Shown: positions 33,301 through 39,852 of the stretch, piece after piece
How the letters are laid out: every line of letters starts with the position of its first letter
Position numbering within the stretch: the first letter of the stretch is position 1
Origin: Spodoptera frugiperda
Lineage: Eukaryota > Arthropoda > Insecta > Lepidoptera > Noctuidae
DNA: 64,000 nt
Reading direction: 5' to 3'
Assembly: GCF_023101765.2 (NCBI RefSeq)
Contig: NC_064223.1
Location: 3,844,001 to 3,908,000 of the forward strand
Notes under the pieces: model-generated
What the model was told of the DNA's origin: nothing
The model's input: the letters and a program-made list of their open reading frames with translations, nothing else
Database searches by the model: none
Made by a program: the position numbers and the translations under genes

Positions 33301-36274
33301 TCCACGAAATTACTGAGAATTTTAAAGTTAACATCCCTGCTAATAATAATGTCAATTTTCCCTCTAGTAATGAAAATTCTATACCTAGAAGTGACCTTTT
33401 GGAGATCACTAGACTGTAACGACACACGCTGTCAGAAGTAAGTTACATCATCACATAAGTCGTGAAAAATGAAAATATCCTGCCCTTTTCATATTGTATG
33501 TAGCTCCTAATGTCCATTTCAGACTATTTTCAACTTAATTTCACTATTTCACGTGAAATTCCATCTTTCATTTATTTCAGTTGACACCTACGACAGTTTT
33601 GGCTAGATCCCTTGTCTTTTTACGGGCTTTGAGCTACTTTGACTTTGTGTCTGTCAAAGTGTTTGCTATGACAAAGGGACGTTCTAGCTTGCAATGTTAT
33701 ACCTATACTAGTATAGGTATACTAGTATAGGTATAACCTATACTTGTAATTACGAGTTCTTTTTGGATGTCCTATGACCTGTGCCAAAGGGCTTTAATTG
33801 GCTTGGCAGAAGAGTTTTGCTTAAAACCAAATTATAACACGAAGACAGTTCAGTCGGACTGCGAGTACAATCAAATATTACTTTTTAAGAATTTGGAAGC
33901 AGCTCTACATCGTATTATTTCCTGGCTTTTTTCTATAGTCAACCTCCAGTTATATTATACATCTGTCTATATGTATATAATTGCGGAATAACAAAAACCA
34001 TGTGGCATTATGCACCTCTAAATTGACATTAATATTAAGTTCACAAACTAAAACATCGATAGTCCAACACGTGTTTCAATTAGTTATTTCAGTCAATTAA
34101 CGAGGAAAGCTATAATAATTAATTTGATAACTTTTTGTTCAAACCCTGAACTATAGTTCGGGGAAACGCTAATTAGTATTTCACAGTATCGTCCAACCGT
34201 GTTAGTATAATAAATTCTCGTTATTCTAGTTCATTGAAATGTTTGCGTTTAAACTTTTATGGCAAATCTCACCTTTATTTTAGTATTAGGTATAACCGGC
34301 AATAGGTATGATGTATATATGGTCTCAATTGAGAAAGATAGTAAATAAAAATGTCAGGTAGATTAATGCTAGGTGTACCTACCTACCTACCTTCCTTCCT
34401 TCCTTGAGTTCATGATATCCAGGTACAGGTTAATGCCGGCCAGGTACGTATACAGAAAAAAGTTTTAAACAGAAAGCAGTAGAAGTAGGGTTCCCTACCC
34501 TACTTCTACTGCTTCTACGGCCTTTGACCTACAGTGGGACGATTATGGTTGAAATCAAATCAATCAATCAGGTACATGTTAGATTTCTAAATAAAAAATC
34601 CTTCATTATTAAAGTCATCCCTTAGTATACACTAAAACACAAGTAAATTATATAAGAGCTAACTTTTAAATTAAATCTCGGTATCATTAGGGAACAATAG
34701 ACGTTTTTAAGTTTTGGCCGAAAAACGACCGGGATCGGCGGTCTTTCGTCTAAAATCTACTTTTATTCAGATAATAGCCATAAAAGTTTTAATGTTGTTC
34801 AAAAACGTTCCACAAGACGGAACATTAAAGTCTGCTTTATACCTGGCTAGTTCTAAAATATATTATCTGGAAGAATAAAATAATAACTGCGAGATACTGA
34901 CCACATTGCCGAGTTTATAGTCAATATATTTGTACAGCGGTTGCTTCTAAGTTAAAAATGTTAGCTGCATTTATTGCACGGACCACATGGCAGAGGTAAC
35001 CAGTTCAAATACTCCACTGACCGGCAGAATGTTCTAGTCTGTTTATATTTTACATCTAGCCGGTTGCCTCAGCTTTGCACTTTGTGCTGTTCTTCGAGTA
35101 TCCAGGTGACTACCCGTATTCCATTTTTGAAATCCATATTGATATCCTGACGATAATGTACACCACAAATAAAGTCATTTATTTCATGTATTCATAAAAG
35201 CCAGTAATTCAGTTCATATGTATGATTATAAAATTTAGTGCTGAATATAGGGTCCAAATCGGTTCAATTTGAGCAATAGGTTCGTCTACTGTTACTTACA
35301 TAAGACTTATGATGTTAGAAGCGAAAAGTATATTTTAGATTACAGGGACCATATATTGACGATATATTAAAGAAGGGCCAAATTTAAAGTGACTAATGAC
35401 TGTTGATGAAGCGAAAGAGGTATGTAAAATTCGTAGCAATTGACGTTCCATTGTCTCAGTCGCTCGCACGAGAGACAAACGTGAGGTTATGTATGTATAT
35501 TTAATACATTTTAGATTTCAGAAAATAAAAGCTATAAAACTATAAAGTGTTCTAAAAATGTTTAAACTATACGCGTATAATTTGGGTAGGTAGAAAGTAG
35601 CAGCTTTATCCCATGAGCCTAAAGAGAAACTACAGAGCCTCATCTGCTAAGACCGGAATCTACTTATTTCTTGGGCTTCTTACAAGTTCGAACATCTGTT
35701 TACATTGTATTTATACACATGTATCTACTATGGATGGATATTTTTGAGCCTTTCTTTGCATTAATACAAACAAAGTCATCAAGACAAAAAGTTTGTATTT
35801 TAAGTACTTATTTCAAGTTTTATGTTAAAATTCTTTGATAGTCTTAATAATATTAAAATTGTCTAGACAGTTAGATGGCCTAGATTTATTTTAATTAGTA
35901 AATCAAAGTGTGCTTGTCTAAGAGAAGAGAACGGAGATAAATATAAGAATAATAATTCAATTAAACATTTTAAAGGGTTTACCAATTGTTTTATATAGTT
36001 TGTAGATGGTAACTACATGTTAATAGCTATATTATATTTGTATTATTCCTGGGCAATGAATACTGAAGTACACAATAGCATCAATTGAAATATTTAAACC
36101 TTTTGATCATGAACGTAGCAAACAAACCCTTTTGATGGTGTCTGCAAGTGCAATACCACGTGTTTTTAATTAAAGATATTCTTTTAATTAACAGTACAAC
36201 TTACTTGTTCAACGGATCCATATTGTCTCCTGGAAAATACGCCCCGTCGTGAGATGAGCTCGCTAGCCGATGAT
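35..36274 (-). CDS. GARNL3: GARNL3-like Rap GTPase-activating protein (14 exons, partial at both ends)
   Basis: Spliced minus-strand gene encoding a RapGAP-CNH protein. Family knowledge: RapGAP domains stimulate GTP hydrolysis by Rap-type small GTPases using an asparagine 'thumb' rather than an arginine finger; the CNH domain is thought to bind partners. Seen here: exons at 36205-36274, 12936-13025, 10438-10519, 5235-5341, 4649-4780, 4441-4567, 4267-4365, 3878-3981, 2874-2979, 2520-2659, 2099-2221, 663-822, 401-541 and 35-301, all with GT/AG borders and compatible phases, totalling about 582 residues. Order of landmarks: FSRRQYGSVE, WYFKYFLGK, LEEQEGSVNFKIGV, RGGLD, GHEIMFHVSTMLP, KRHIGNDIV, VPPFGPSLP, REFLLVKLMNGEKA, KRQRTLDTLIRDIY, GQALKLDAVLRGDAP, then the CNH start. 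The conserved linker (RTLD.LIR, GQALKL..VLRGDAP) and CNH point to GARNL3 rather than Rap1GAP, whose RapGAP domain is otherwise similar. No initiator Met is seen, and the CNH domain is cut by the window edge. Human GARNL3 is roughly 1,000 residues, so a little over half is here. Confidence 0.93.
401..541 (-). CDS. GARNL3: GARNL3 exon, start of CNH domain
   Basis: One hundred and forty-one bases: two bases of a split Gly codon, 46 codons, one base. Acceptor AATGTGTTTAG, donor GAAG|GTACCA. It encodes APWEGKVWRAAP, PATPVCAEQLAEGRLLLST and NTYILE. This follows the family's EPWEPQCF...AVCADPWGQALLVSTDAGVLLV, the first blades of the citron homology beta-propeller. Confidence 0.9.
663..822 (-). CDS. 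GARNL3: GARNL3 exon, linker between GAP and CNH domains
   Basis: One hundred and sixty bases, 53 codons plus one base. Acceptor TTATTTCCAG, donor TCAG|GTAGCC. It encodes PMLSRRALSDVWSGG, a Gly/Ala run, then HVGQALKLDAVLRGDAPTSL. The vertebrate protein has MLNRRSFSDV and GQALKLKSIVRGDAPSSL in the same order, but a charged (Lys/Glu/Arg) stretch where this has Gly/Ala. The segment is GC-rich. Confidence 0.93.
823..2098 (-). other. GARNL3 intron, 1.3 kb
   Basis: AT-rich sequence between two phase-0 exon ends. A minus-strand open frame of 159 residues (576-1055) overlaps its left end but is only an extension of the real exon through the splice site in another frame. I see no other gene or recognisable repeat. 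Confidence 0.8.
2099..2221 (-). CDS. GARNL3: GARNL3 exon, post-GAP helix (VKLMNGEKA...RTLDTLIRDIY)
   Basis: One hundred and twenty-three bases, 41 codons, phase 0 at both ends. Acceptor AATTCGCAG, donor AAGGTG|GTAAG. It encodes VKLMNGEKAAFQTPTFALK then RQRTLDTLIRDIY, a segment that distinguishes GARNL3-type proteins from Rap1GAP. An alternative donor three bases upstream (AAG|GTGGTA) would drop only the final Val. Confidence 0.94.
2520..2659 (-). CDS. GARNL3: GARNL3 exon, end of RapGAP core (VPPFGPSLP...REFLL)
   Basis: One hundred and forty bases: two bases completing His, then 46 codons, phase 0 at TTG|GTAAGC. The acceptor AAAACAG was chosen over two later AGs because it restores SHFTHIFAVV exactly as in the family. 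It encodes YKLSVYSDDTVPPFGPSLP, CPPIFNDPQLF and REFLL. Confidence 0.92.
2874..2979 (-). CDS. GARNL3: GARNL3 exon, catalytic asparagine motif (KRHIGNDIV)
   Basis: One hundred and six bases, 35 codons plus one base. Acceptor CCATTGCAG, donor ACAC|GTATCC. It encodes LERKRHIGNDIVNIVF and then FNPQCVKSHFT. The Asn of HIGND, codon at 2953-2955, corresponds to the catalytic asparagine thumb (Asn290 of Rap1GAP by family knowledge). The preceding Arg and His are also conserved, so the GAP site looks intact. Confidence 0.95.
2980..3877 (-). other. GARNL3 intron, 0.9 kb, with local simple repeats
   Basis: Holds a cluster of degenerate short repeats at about 3298-3392, built on TACTAAGA/GACTTAGTA and AACTAAGATATCA. 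The cluster is partly palindromic. Nothing else recognisable. Confidence 0.75.
3878..3981 (-). CDS. GARNL3: GARNL3 exon, RapGAP core (GHEIMFHVSTMLPFS)
   Basis: One hundred and four bases: two bases of a split Gly codon and 34 codons, ending in phase 0 at CAG|GTGAGA. Acceptor CTTGTTACAG. It encodes MTGSHSIYTMHQGHEIMFHV then STMLPFSKDNKQQ, nearly invariant among RapGAP-domain proteins (TGxxSxYTVYQGHEIMFHVSTMLPY). This is the clearest single identifier of the domain. Confidence 0.96.
4267..4365 (-). CDS. GARNL3: GARNL3 exon, RapGAP core (LLGDKIRLRGW...RGGLD)
   Basis: Ninety-nine bases: two bases completing Glu, 32 codons, one base. Acceptor AATCTTTCAG, donor AAAG|GTAACA. It encodes WDRFISLLGDKIRLRGWNRF then RGGLDVK, the family's FLNLLGDTITLKGWTGYRGGLDTK block. 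Splicing out the 75-base intron restores the exact MLSNE spacing of the family. Confidence 0.93.
4366..4440 (-). other. GARNL3 75-nt intron, open in frame
   Basis: Donor AACG|GTAAATATT and acceptor AAAATCTTTCAG|AGAAAGG. Its length is a multiple of three and the frame entering it (phase 1) has no stop, so a retained copy would insert 25 residues between MLSN and EKGDEKW in the RapGAP domain. Removal gives the spacing of all family members I know, so it is called an intron. Confidence 0.85.
4441..4567 (-). CDS. GARNL3: GARNL3 exon, RapGAP core (LLLEEQEGSVNFKIGV)
   Basis: One hundred and twenty-seven bases, 42 codons plus one base. Acceptor CTTGAACAG, donor AACG|GTAAAT. It encodes ELQKDVLLLEEQEGSVNFK then IGVMLMKPGQKTDDEMLSN, a close match to the family's LLVLEEQEGSVNFKFGV...GQLTDDEMFSN. 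It is followed by a 75-base intron that happens to be open in frame. Confidence 0.93.
4649..4780 (-). CDS. GARNL3: GARNL3 exon, pre-catalytic segment (KIYLPPS...KVPRE)
   Basis: One hundred and thirty-two bases, 44 codons, phase 0 at both ends. Acceptor CATCTTAG, donor GAG|GTGAGC. It encodes GAHKIYLPPSAW, a short Gly/Pro-rich turn, then PTVKQILGQF and MERVDKVPRE. The vertebrate counterpart is the GTQKICLPY...SVKSIL...KGPRE stretch. Confidence 0.9.
4781..5234 (-). other. GARNL3 intron, 0.45 kb
   Basis: AT-rich, with GT/AG ends. No gene or repeat recognised. Short open frames on both strands here are extensions of the flanking exons or chance. Confidence 0.75.
5235..5341 (-). CDS. GARNL3: GARNL3 exon, HQNYIG / EPYLLSVV segment
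   Basis: One hundred and seven bases: two bases completing a split codon, then 35 codons ending in phase 0 at ATG|GTGAGA. Acceptor TGTTTGCAG. It encodes HQNYIGVDGSREPYLLSVV and AILFNKM, corresponding to the HQNYIG...SPFFLSV and RAILWRK positions of GARNL3. This is the first beta-rich part of the RapGAP N-terminal dimerisation-type subdomain. Confidence 0.92.
5342..10437 (-). other. GARNL3 intron, 5.1 kb
   Basis: Long AT-rich intron between the YFLGK and HQNYIG exons, whose split codon (A|TG) confirms they are adjacent. The AGGTACCT-type simple motif common in Lepidoptera recurs (about 7061-7075, 7556-7570). I recognise no coding segment or classified element. Confidence 0.75.
10438..10519 (-). 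CDS. GARNL3: GARNL3 exon, start of the conserved N-terminal block (WYFKYFLGK)
   Basis: Eighty-two bases, 27 codons plus one base. Acceptor TTCGCAG, donor AAAA|GTAAGT. It encodes VLENPEFQTRWYFKYFLGK, one of the best conserved segments shared by RapGAP-family proteins just N-terminal of the catalytic domain. The split codon with the next exon gives Met, then HQNYIGVDG. Confidence 0.92.
10520..12935 (-). other. GARNL3 intron, 2.4 kb
   Basis: AT-rich. Contains one fragment of a dispersed repeat at about 11185-11335, listed separately. No coding segment seen. Confidence 0.75.
11185..11335. repeat. Dispersed repeat fragment (family D type)
   Basis: The string 'cacactaatattataaatg...tgtatgtatgattgtgcg...ctagtgaacggatttt' resembles a very common insect dispersed-repeat tail in which 'actgaacggattttgatga' is the hallmark. 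It is truncated and unclassified here. Confidence 0.55.
12936..13025 (-). CDS. GARNL3: GARNL3 exon, linker with RYRLENGNS
   Basis: Ninety bases, 30 codons, phase 0 at both ends. Acceptor TTGCAG, donor GAG|GTAAGC. The translation holds RRYRLENGNS, matching the 'RFRVENGSSDE' stretch of the vertebrate protein. It is markedly GC-rich against its intronic surroundings, as expected for coding sequence in an AT-rich genome. Confidence 0.87.
14406..14712 (+). repeat. Repeat family A, copy 1, with an internal insertion
   Basis: Starts 'gtgtgggaaagccatgtttggg', carries 'gtgataccacggcctcacag' and ends with 'gtccatgggcagcggtgattgcttaccat'. Other copies run straight through 'ccaatccccgattccccaac'. This copy is interrupted there by about 49 bases (14563-14611) of unrelated repeat sequence. 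Recognised by matching to the other copies in the window. Confidence 0.8.
14563..14611 (+). repeat. Short repeat nested in family A copy 1
   Basis: The segment 'atcatcatcagctaaaagac' then 'gtccactactgaacaaaggcc' is a widespread lepidopteran repeat motif. It replaces the expected middle part of the family A copy, so it arrived later or by recombination. Confidence 0.6.
18922..19020 (+). mobile_element. Half copy of a palindromic MITE (family E)
   Basis: Contains 'gagtttgatttacgttta', 'aagtaatctaaacgag' and 'attggctggctcgaataaacc', closely related to one arm and the centre of the complete palindromic element at 58501-58632. The second arm is not recognisable, so the copy is truncated or decayed. 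Confidence 0.6.
19585..19800 (+). repeat. Dispersed repeat (family D)
   Basis: Includes 'cgcgcggtttcacccgctctg', 'tttatagcctatagccttcc' and 'gttccggagattagcgcg' followed by an AT-rich 'tataatattatatata' tail. This is a common non-autonomous lepidopteran repeat. Class (SINE or LINE tail) not settled from sequence alone. Confidence 0.65.
20364..20585 (-). repeat. Repeat family A, copy 2 (minus)
   Basis: Reverse-oriented copy with 'ttgctggccttttgagcgtt', 'ccccaataaggttattgggg' and 'ggggattgggaagattgg', matching the complement of the 'ccaatccccgattcccc...ccaaaaggccggcaac' core of the family. Confidence 0.75.
21300..21375. repeat. Cluster of CGTAGC/GCTACG words
   Basis: At least four CGTAGC words and two GCTACG words lie within about 75 bases, in both orientations, so the stretch can fold on itself. 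It looks like a decayed repeat; family unknown. Confidence 0.5.
21791..21870 (+). repeat. Repeat family C, copy 1
   Basis: 'acatacatacacaacctcacgc' then 'ctgtctccaatgggggtagg' and 'actatagaacgccaattgct'. The complementary form occurs at 39300-39369 and, more diverged, at 35431-35497. Confidence 0.75.
22340..22402 (+). repeat. Short dispersed repeat fragment
   Basis: 'cataccctttcggggataaa' followed by 'aagcgtgacgttgtata' is a recurrent fragment in moth genomes. Only about 60 bases are recognisable. Confidence 0.4.
23083..23217 (-). repeat. Dispersed repeat (family D), opposite orientation
   Basis: Carries 'cgatgaaatttggaacagg', 'aacacataggctatttttatcc' and 'gcgggcgaagccgctggcag'. The last string is the complement of the family D 'gcttcgcccgcg' region. 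Confidence 0.65.
24690..24730. repeat. Perfect hairpin, 18-bp arms
   Basis: Arms at 24690-24707 and 24713-24730 are exact reverse complements (CTGTCTAGCCTACCTAAT), separated by the five bases GTTAG. Confidence 0.95.
25177..25363 (+). repeat. Repeat family A, copy 3
   Basis: Shows the full order of family A: 'gtgataccacggcctcacag', 'ccgacgtgaaacaacg', 'gtgaggttaccagaggccc', 'ccaatccccgattccc' and 'cccccaaaaggccgg'. Confidence 0.85.
25925..25990 (-). repeat. Dispersed repeat tail (family D fragment)
   Basis: 'gcagacgaagtcgcggacaac' followed by 'agctagtatatattatatt' is the terminal part of family D with the characteristic AT tail. Confidence 0.5.
26355..26800. repeat. Unclassified dispersed repeat
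   Basis: Begins 'actagtggtcgcctagtgg', continues 'cgaaattcgaccatatacga' and ends near 'cgcgcaattttcgtaaaaag' and 'tattaatatatagatta'. Its two ends sit against AT-rich 'tatata' sequence as in other moth repeats of this kind. No coding remnant seen. Confidence 0.5.
26815..27125 (-). repeat. SINE-like repeat, minus strand
   Basis: The complement of 26850-26862 region reads GGTTTGATTCCCAG, resembling a Pol III B box, and the far end holds 'gccttgggggaatttttgta' and 'tcgaggcctgta', strings I associate with lepidopteran repeats. An A box is not evident, so the copy is degraded or the call is only partly right. Confidence 0.4.
31867..32300. mobile_element. MITE-like element with about 75-bp inverted ends
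   Basis: The left end (about 31873-31945: 'atacaatgtgatagggg', 'acttctaacccgttaaggct', 'gagtactacatctaatt') is repeated in reverse complement at about 32226-32297 with few differences. The interior is AT-rich with long A and T runs and no coding capacity. It sits inside 'cgtcgttttcc...catatttgtttg', which looks like an older repeat split by the insertion. Confidence 0.75.
33698..33735. repeat. Near-perfect palindrome, 18-bp arms
   Basis: Arms at 33698-33715 and 33718-33735 (TATACCTATACTAGTATA and its complement) flank two central bases GG. The unit TATACTAGTATAGG is also tandemly repeated, so the sequence is both palindromic and direct-repeat. Confidence 0.95.
34377..34405. repeat. Compound microsatellite (CCTA)n(CCTT)n
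   Basis: About three copies of CCTA followed directly by about four copies of CCTT. Confidence 0.9.
34474..34514. repeat. Perfect hairpin, 18-bp arms
   Basis: Arms at 34474-34491 and 34497-34514 (AAGCAGTAGAAGTAGGGT and its exact complement) with a five-base loop TCCCT. Confidence 0.95.
35431..35497 (-). repeat. Repeat family C, copy 2 (minus, diverged)
   Basis: 'gcaattgacgttccattgtctc' and 'gtgaggttatgtatgta' match the complement of copy 1. The middle ('cgctcgcacgagagac') is altered relative to the other copies. Confidence 0.6.
36205..36274 (-). CDS. GARNL3: GARNL3 exon, N-terminal region (FSRRQYGSVE motif)
   Basis: Seventy-base exon: acceptor ...CTTGTCCACAG at its upstream side, donor GTAAGT downstream. 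It supplies the last base of a split codon, then 23 codons that contain the family-conserved FSRRxYGSVE string just before the variable N-terminal linker. It ends in phase 0 and joins the 12936-13025 exon across a 23-kb intron. Because it begins with a split codon and has no Met, at least one more coding exon lies upstream. Confidence 0.85.
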
Positions 36275-36582
36275 CTGTGGACAAGCAAAATTATTGGTTA
36301 GCAACATGTGAGGTACAATAATGTTTTGAAGTCGCTTCCTTTAGAGGAACTTAGCAAATATATATATTTTTTTTCTCGAAACATAAACAGTTGACATCCT
36401 GAATGGCTGGTTGCAACTAAAATAAATCGAGATCAATTACTGTACCAAGAAGTAAACTTAAAATTTTCAAATCAATTAGGTACCTAAGTAATAAATAAAG
36501 AAAAAAGCTTTTCTAATACCCTTAAGATTATGTATAGCGTATCTGGAGACCACCACTGATGAGTTTCACATCTATTAATATA

Positions 36583-36702
36583 GAAAAATTCCCAACAAGC
36601 ACTAGTAACGTCTCTGGTGTTTCAGGTGTCCATGGGAGGCGGCGATTGCTTACCATCAGGAGATCCGCATGCTCGTTTACCGGCTTATACCACATAAAAA
36701 GA
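36583..36702 (+). repeat. Repeat family A, copy 4 (3' half only)
   Basis: Has the end of family A: 'gtctctggtgtttcaggtg', 'tccatgggaggcggcgattg', 'cttaccatcaggagatccg' and 'gctcgtttaccggcttat'. The 5' half is absent. It lies about 300 bases upstream of the 36205-36274 exon. Confidence 0.85.
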
Positions 36703-37101
36703 AACACAAAGATACGTATTCAAACCACACCAATACACACGTATACCTACGTGGTACCTACGTATATTAATTAACAATCCATCAAAATTGACAGGATCGT
36801 TTGGAGACAGGAGACAGGGAAACAAATGAATGACGCAAACCAGACGATATTGTTGTTACATTCATTAAAAATACATCAATTACAACACGTTTATTTCATG
36901 AAAGGTTAACTGGATTAGTTGTTGGTATTGGAGTAAAGAATCTCATGTAGGAAGTAAGTAGGTAAGGTGTCTTTAAATAACGACTTTAACAAAAAAAATA
37001 TGCAATGCGTCGCATTTAATCCTGGAAGTGGTATGCAGAGGTGAACGTTATACGACTCGTAATGCCACAGTACAATGTACATCGACTTTTCACCGTTTGT
37101 G

Positions 37102-37297
37102 TTATAAGTCCCGTGTAATGGGGGTTAGCCTATTGCCACATACCGGGCACAATTCCAGACTCCGACTCCTCCTCCTGATATTTTCGAAAAATTGAAAAAA
37201 ATGCCAGTAACACTTTGCCCGACACGGGAATCGAACTGGATATCCCTTGCCCGGCAGTCGCAACTGCGACCACTCGACCAAGAAGGCAATAAAAAAA
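37102..37297 (-). mobile_element. tRNA-derived SINE
   Basis: Read on the minus strand it starts with a tRNA-like head: an A box TGGTCGAGTGG (complement of 37270-37280) and a B box GTTCGATTCCC (complement of 37226-37236), about 35 bases apart. A tRNA-unrelated body follows, ending near 'CCATTACACGGGACTTATAAC'. This layout and body resemble SINEs described in noctuid moths, but the exact family is from memory. Confidence 0.85.
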
Positions 37298-39299
37298 TGA
37301 TCTTTAATAAAATTTTGAAGTGATAGGTAATCACAAGAATTTTACGGTAACTTCAAAAGGACAAATAAATACACTCTTAATTACAATAAAGCGTAAGTAA
37401 GCATTTTTAAACAGAATAGCGTCAAAATAAAACTAAATCGTTAATTCTTAACTACAAAGTACAACCTTACTTTATCTGAATCCAGGTTTTGTACAAAGGA
37501 ATTGCATTAAAACTTTACCAAAATCGTCGTTTTAACTTTGCAAATAACGTCGGTTTAGATAACGTGGGACTGCAGAGTGCATGCCGTGCAAATTTTTCAC
37601 TGCTACAGACATTTCGAATTTCCACAGCTTTGCAAATTTTTGTACCGTCGCGTCGCCATTCCAGATATCGTTCTTTAAATGCGAAAATTTCGTAAATTGG
37701 AAACGGTAGTGGAAATGTCTAACTTTTTATAACTATTTTTTAATAAAATTGGAAATGCTTAGTCTTATGTGGACTAGTGGATGATGCTATCTAGTATTTC
37801 TGATGATACACGGCACTTGGTCTTGATGTATTAATAACAGTTTTACTTACACATCAATGTTGATTACAATTTGATGTCATTTATTTCAGTTTTATTGTGG
37901 CGGCGAAAGCTAACACATTATCAGAAAAAAGAAACACAATATGCTATCGAGAACTACCCACTCAAGTAGCATCAAAGAGTAATTTATTCTAATCCATTCC
38001 ACACGGACCGAGTTGTCTGATAGTTCGACATCACAAAGTTCAAGCGGCGAACCTTACGAAGAGTGAACTATCAGACACCAGTAGATACCATCAGTCAGAT
38101 TTAGAGCTCCAATTAACTCGAACACACTTCGAAAGCTAGTTTCCTGCGAGATAATTGCAATCCAGATCCATCAGACAAGTTAACACGCATCGCAAAAGGT
38201 CAGATCTTTATTCAATTTAATTTATTTCCGAAGTTAGAACTTCGTGACCTATGACGTTTATTTTGCGGGTGTGTGTGTGTATGCAAGGGAATGGAGGTCG
38301 AGTGTCCTGGAGATGCGTGCTTCTGATTTGATTTGATTGATGGACCGTTCCGCATACCTGACATAGAGCAGCCGAAAGGCCAAGCGAAACGGACCTTGAC
38401 AAACGAAACCTCTTTCGTGGAAAACCCGTTACATGTTTCCTTCGAAAGTCGAATAGTTTAGTTCGTAGAATTATTAGCTTTTAGAATTAAAGCGTGTGGT
38501 AGATTGTGATTAATTGAATTAATTGTAGATTGTTCAGTTGAATTTGTTAGTAATAACTCTACTACGGTTTTGATTAATGGTTCGTGATTCGATTAAGACA
38601 AATTACCACCAAATTGTGAGTTTTATCACAAATTCTTTGATATGTGCCCAGTATTTGTGATATGTGGTGGAAGTTTTGCGTTTTATAACACCTACGTGCA
38701 ACAAATAAACAAATCGAAAAGTGAAGCCTTGTACTTATAATAATGTCAAGTTTTATCTAAAAGGCTTAAGTTTTGAGTTTTACAACCCCCAGTTCTGTTC
38801 ACCGAGACCACTAAGTCAAGACCACTTAACTCTATCATTTGACAAACGACTTTATATCGTAGCATTAAAATCGATTTTCGTAGTTTGAGGACAGTTAGGG
38901 ATGTACTCGGTTGACTGTATAGGTACTGTCTATATTGGAAGCTGTCAAAGTAAGTTATTCTTTAGCACCGTTATACTTGGTGCCCCGTTTCAGTATTTAT
39001 ACTGGCTAGGCGAGCTATTATTATGTGTCTAGGGCATTTGAAAGTCATTCACCTTTTAAAGTTGCGCAGTGGGTGATGTAACATTGAAATTCAGTCTGCA
39101 TACTTTTGAAATATTTTTATTATCGTAGGAGTTTTGGATTTTATTACAATAGCGGTAAGATTTTTGCGTAGATGACATTCTTTAACGCCTACCATAAACA
39201 ACGTGATGTTCTAAAAATAACTTCGAAAGAACTTTAAGACGACGACGAAAAAAGAAATTTTAAGACGAGAACTTGATGAAGCTTAAGAAGTGTGTAAGA

Positions 39300-39369
39300 A
39301 CCGTGACAATTGGCGTTCCATTGTCTCTGCCTACCCCCATGGGAGACTGGCGTGAGGTTATGTATGTAA
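39300..39369 (-). repeat. Repeat family C, copy 3 (minus)
   Basis: 'gacaattggcgttccattgt', 'ctctgcctacccccatggga' and 'tggcgtgaggttatgtatgt' form the reverse complement of copy 1 at 21791-21870 with few changes. Confidence 0.75.
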
Positions 39370-39739
39370 AGAAAGCCTTCGCCAGTCATTGAAATACTAT
39401 AGTACCATTTGTATTGAGATTCAAGCAGTTTGTTTGTAGTAACTCCCTAGAGTCAATCATCAATGGTTCATTGACCTTAAGACGGACTATCTTAGACATA
39501 AGTAATGCTAATGAATTCCAGATCCTGGCATTTAAGGATATAAAGAGACCAATTAATATTCGCTTGAGAAAATGTCTTTATACGATTCCACATTATCTAA
39601 ATCTCGTGGTATTGTAATTAGTGCCTAAGTAAACGAAACTTGCGTATTTATTTCAAAATCTAAAACATTTTATAGGCACATTGTCTAACTCTAGAATTGA
39701 ATTAATATTTAGGTACCGTAATAGATACGTTGCTACGGA

Positions 39740-39852
39740 CTGCCGGGGTTCTGGCTCAAAGCCGGAGTAGTAACGGAATGGTTTTTAGTCAGTAAGAGTC
39801 TGACGTTCCCTATCGCTTCACCGAAGGCGGGAGAAAACATTGAATGATTTGC
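39740..39852 (+). repeat. Repeat family B, copy 1
   Basis: 'ggttctggctcaaagccgga', 'gtagtaacggaatggttttt', 'agtcagtaagagtctgacg' and 'ccgaaggcgggagaaaac' in the order shared with the copies at 49.9 and 56.0 kb. Confidence 0.8.

Larger units (their letters stand above)
13026..36204 (-). other. GARNL3 intron, 23 kb
   Basis: Bounded by the acceptor TTGCAG at its low end and the donor GTAAGT at its high end. All open frames inside are short and lack recognisable domains. It is filled with transposon debris: copies of repeat families A, C and D, MITE-like elements and three perfect hairpins, each listed separately. An undetected alternative exon cannot be excluded. Confidence 0.75.

Noticed and set aside
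38217..38402. Upstream GARNL3 exon ending at the donor-like GTATGCGG near 38356
   Set aside because: The phase could be made to fit, but the frame has no Met before an upstream stop and shows no similarity to the family N-terminus.
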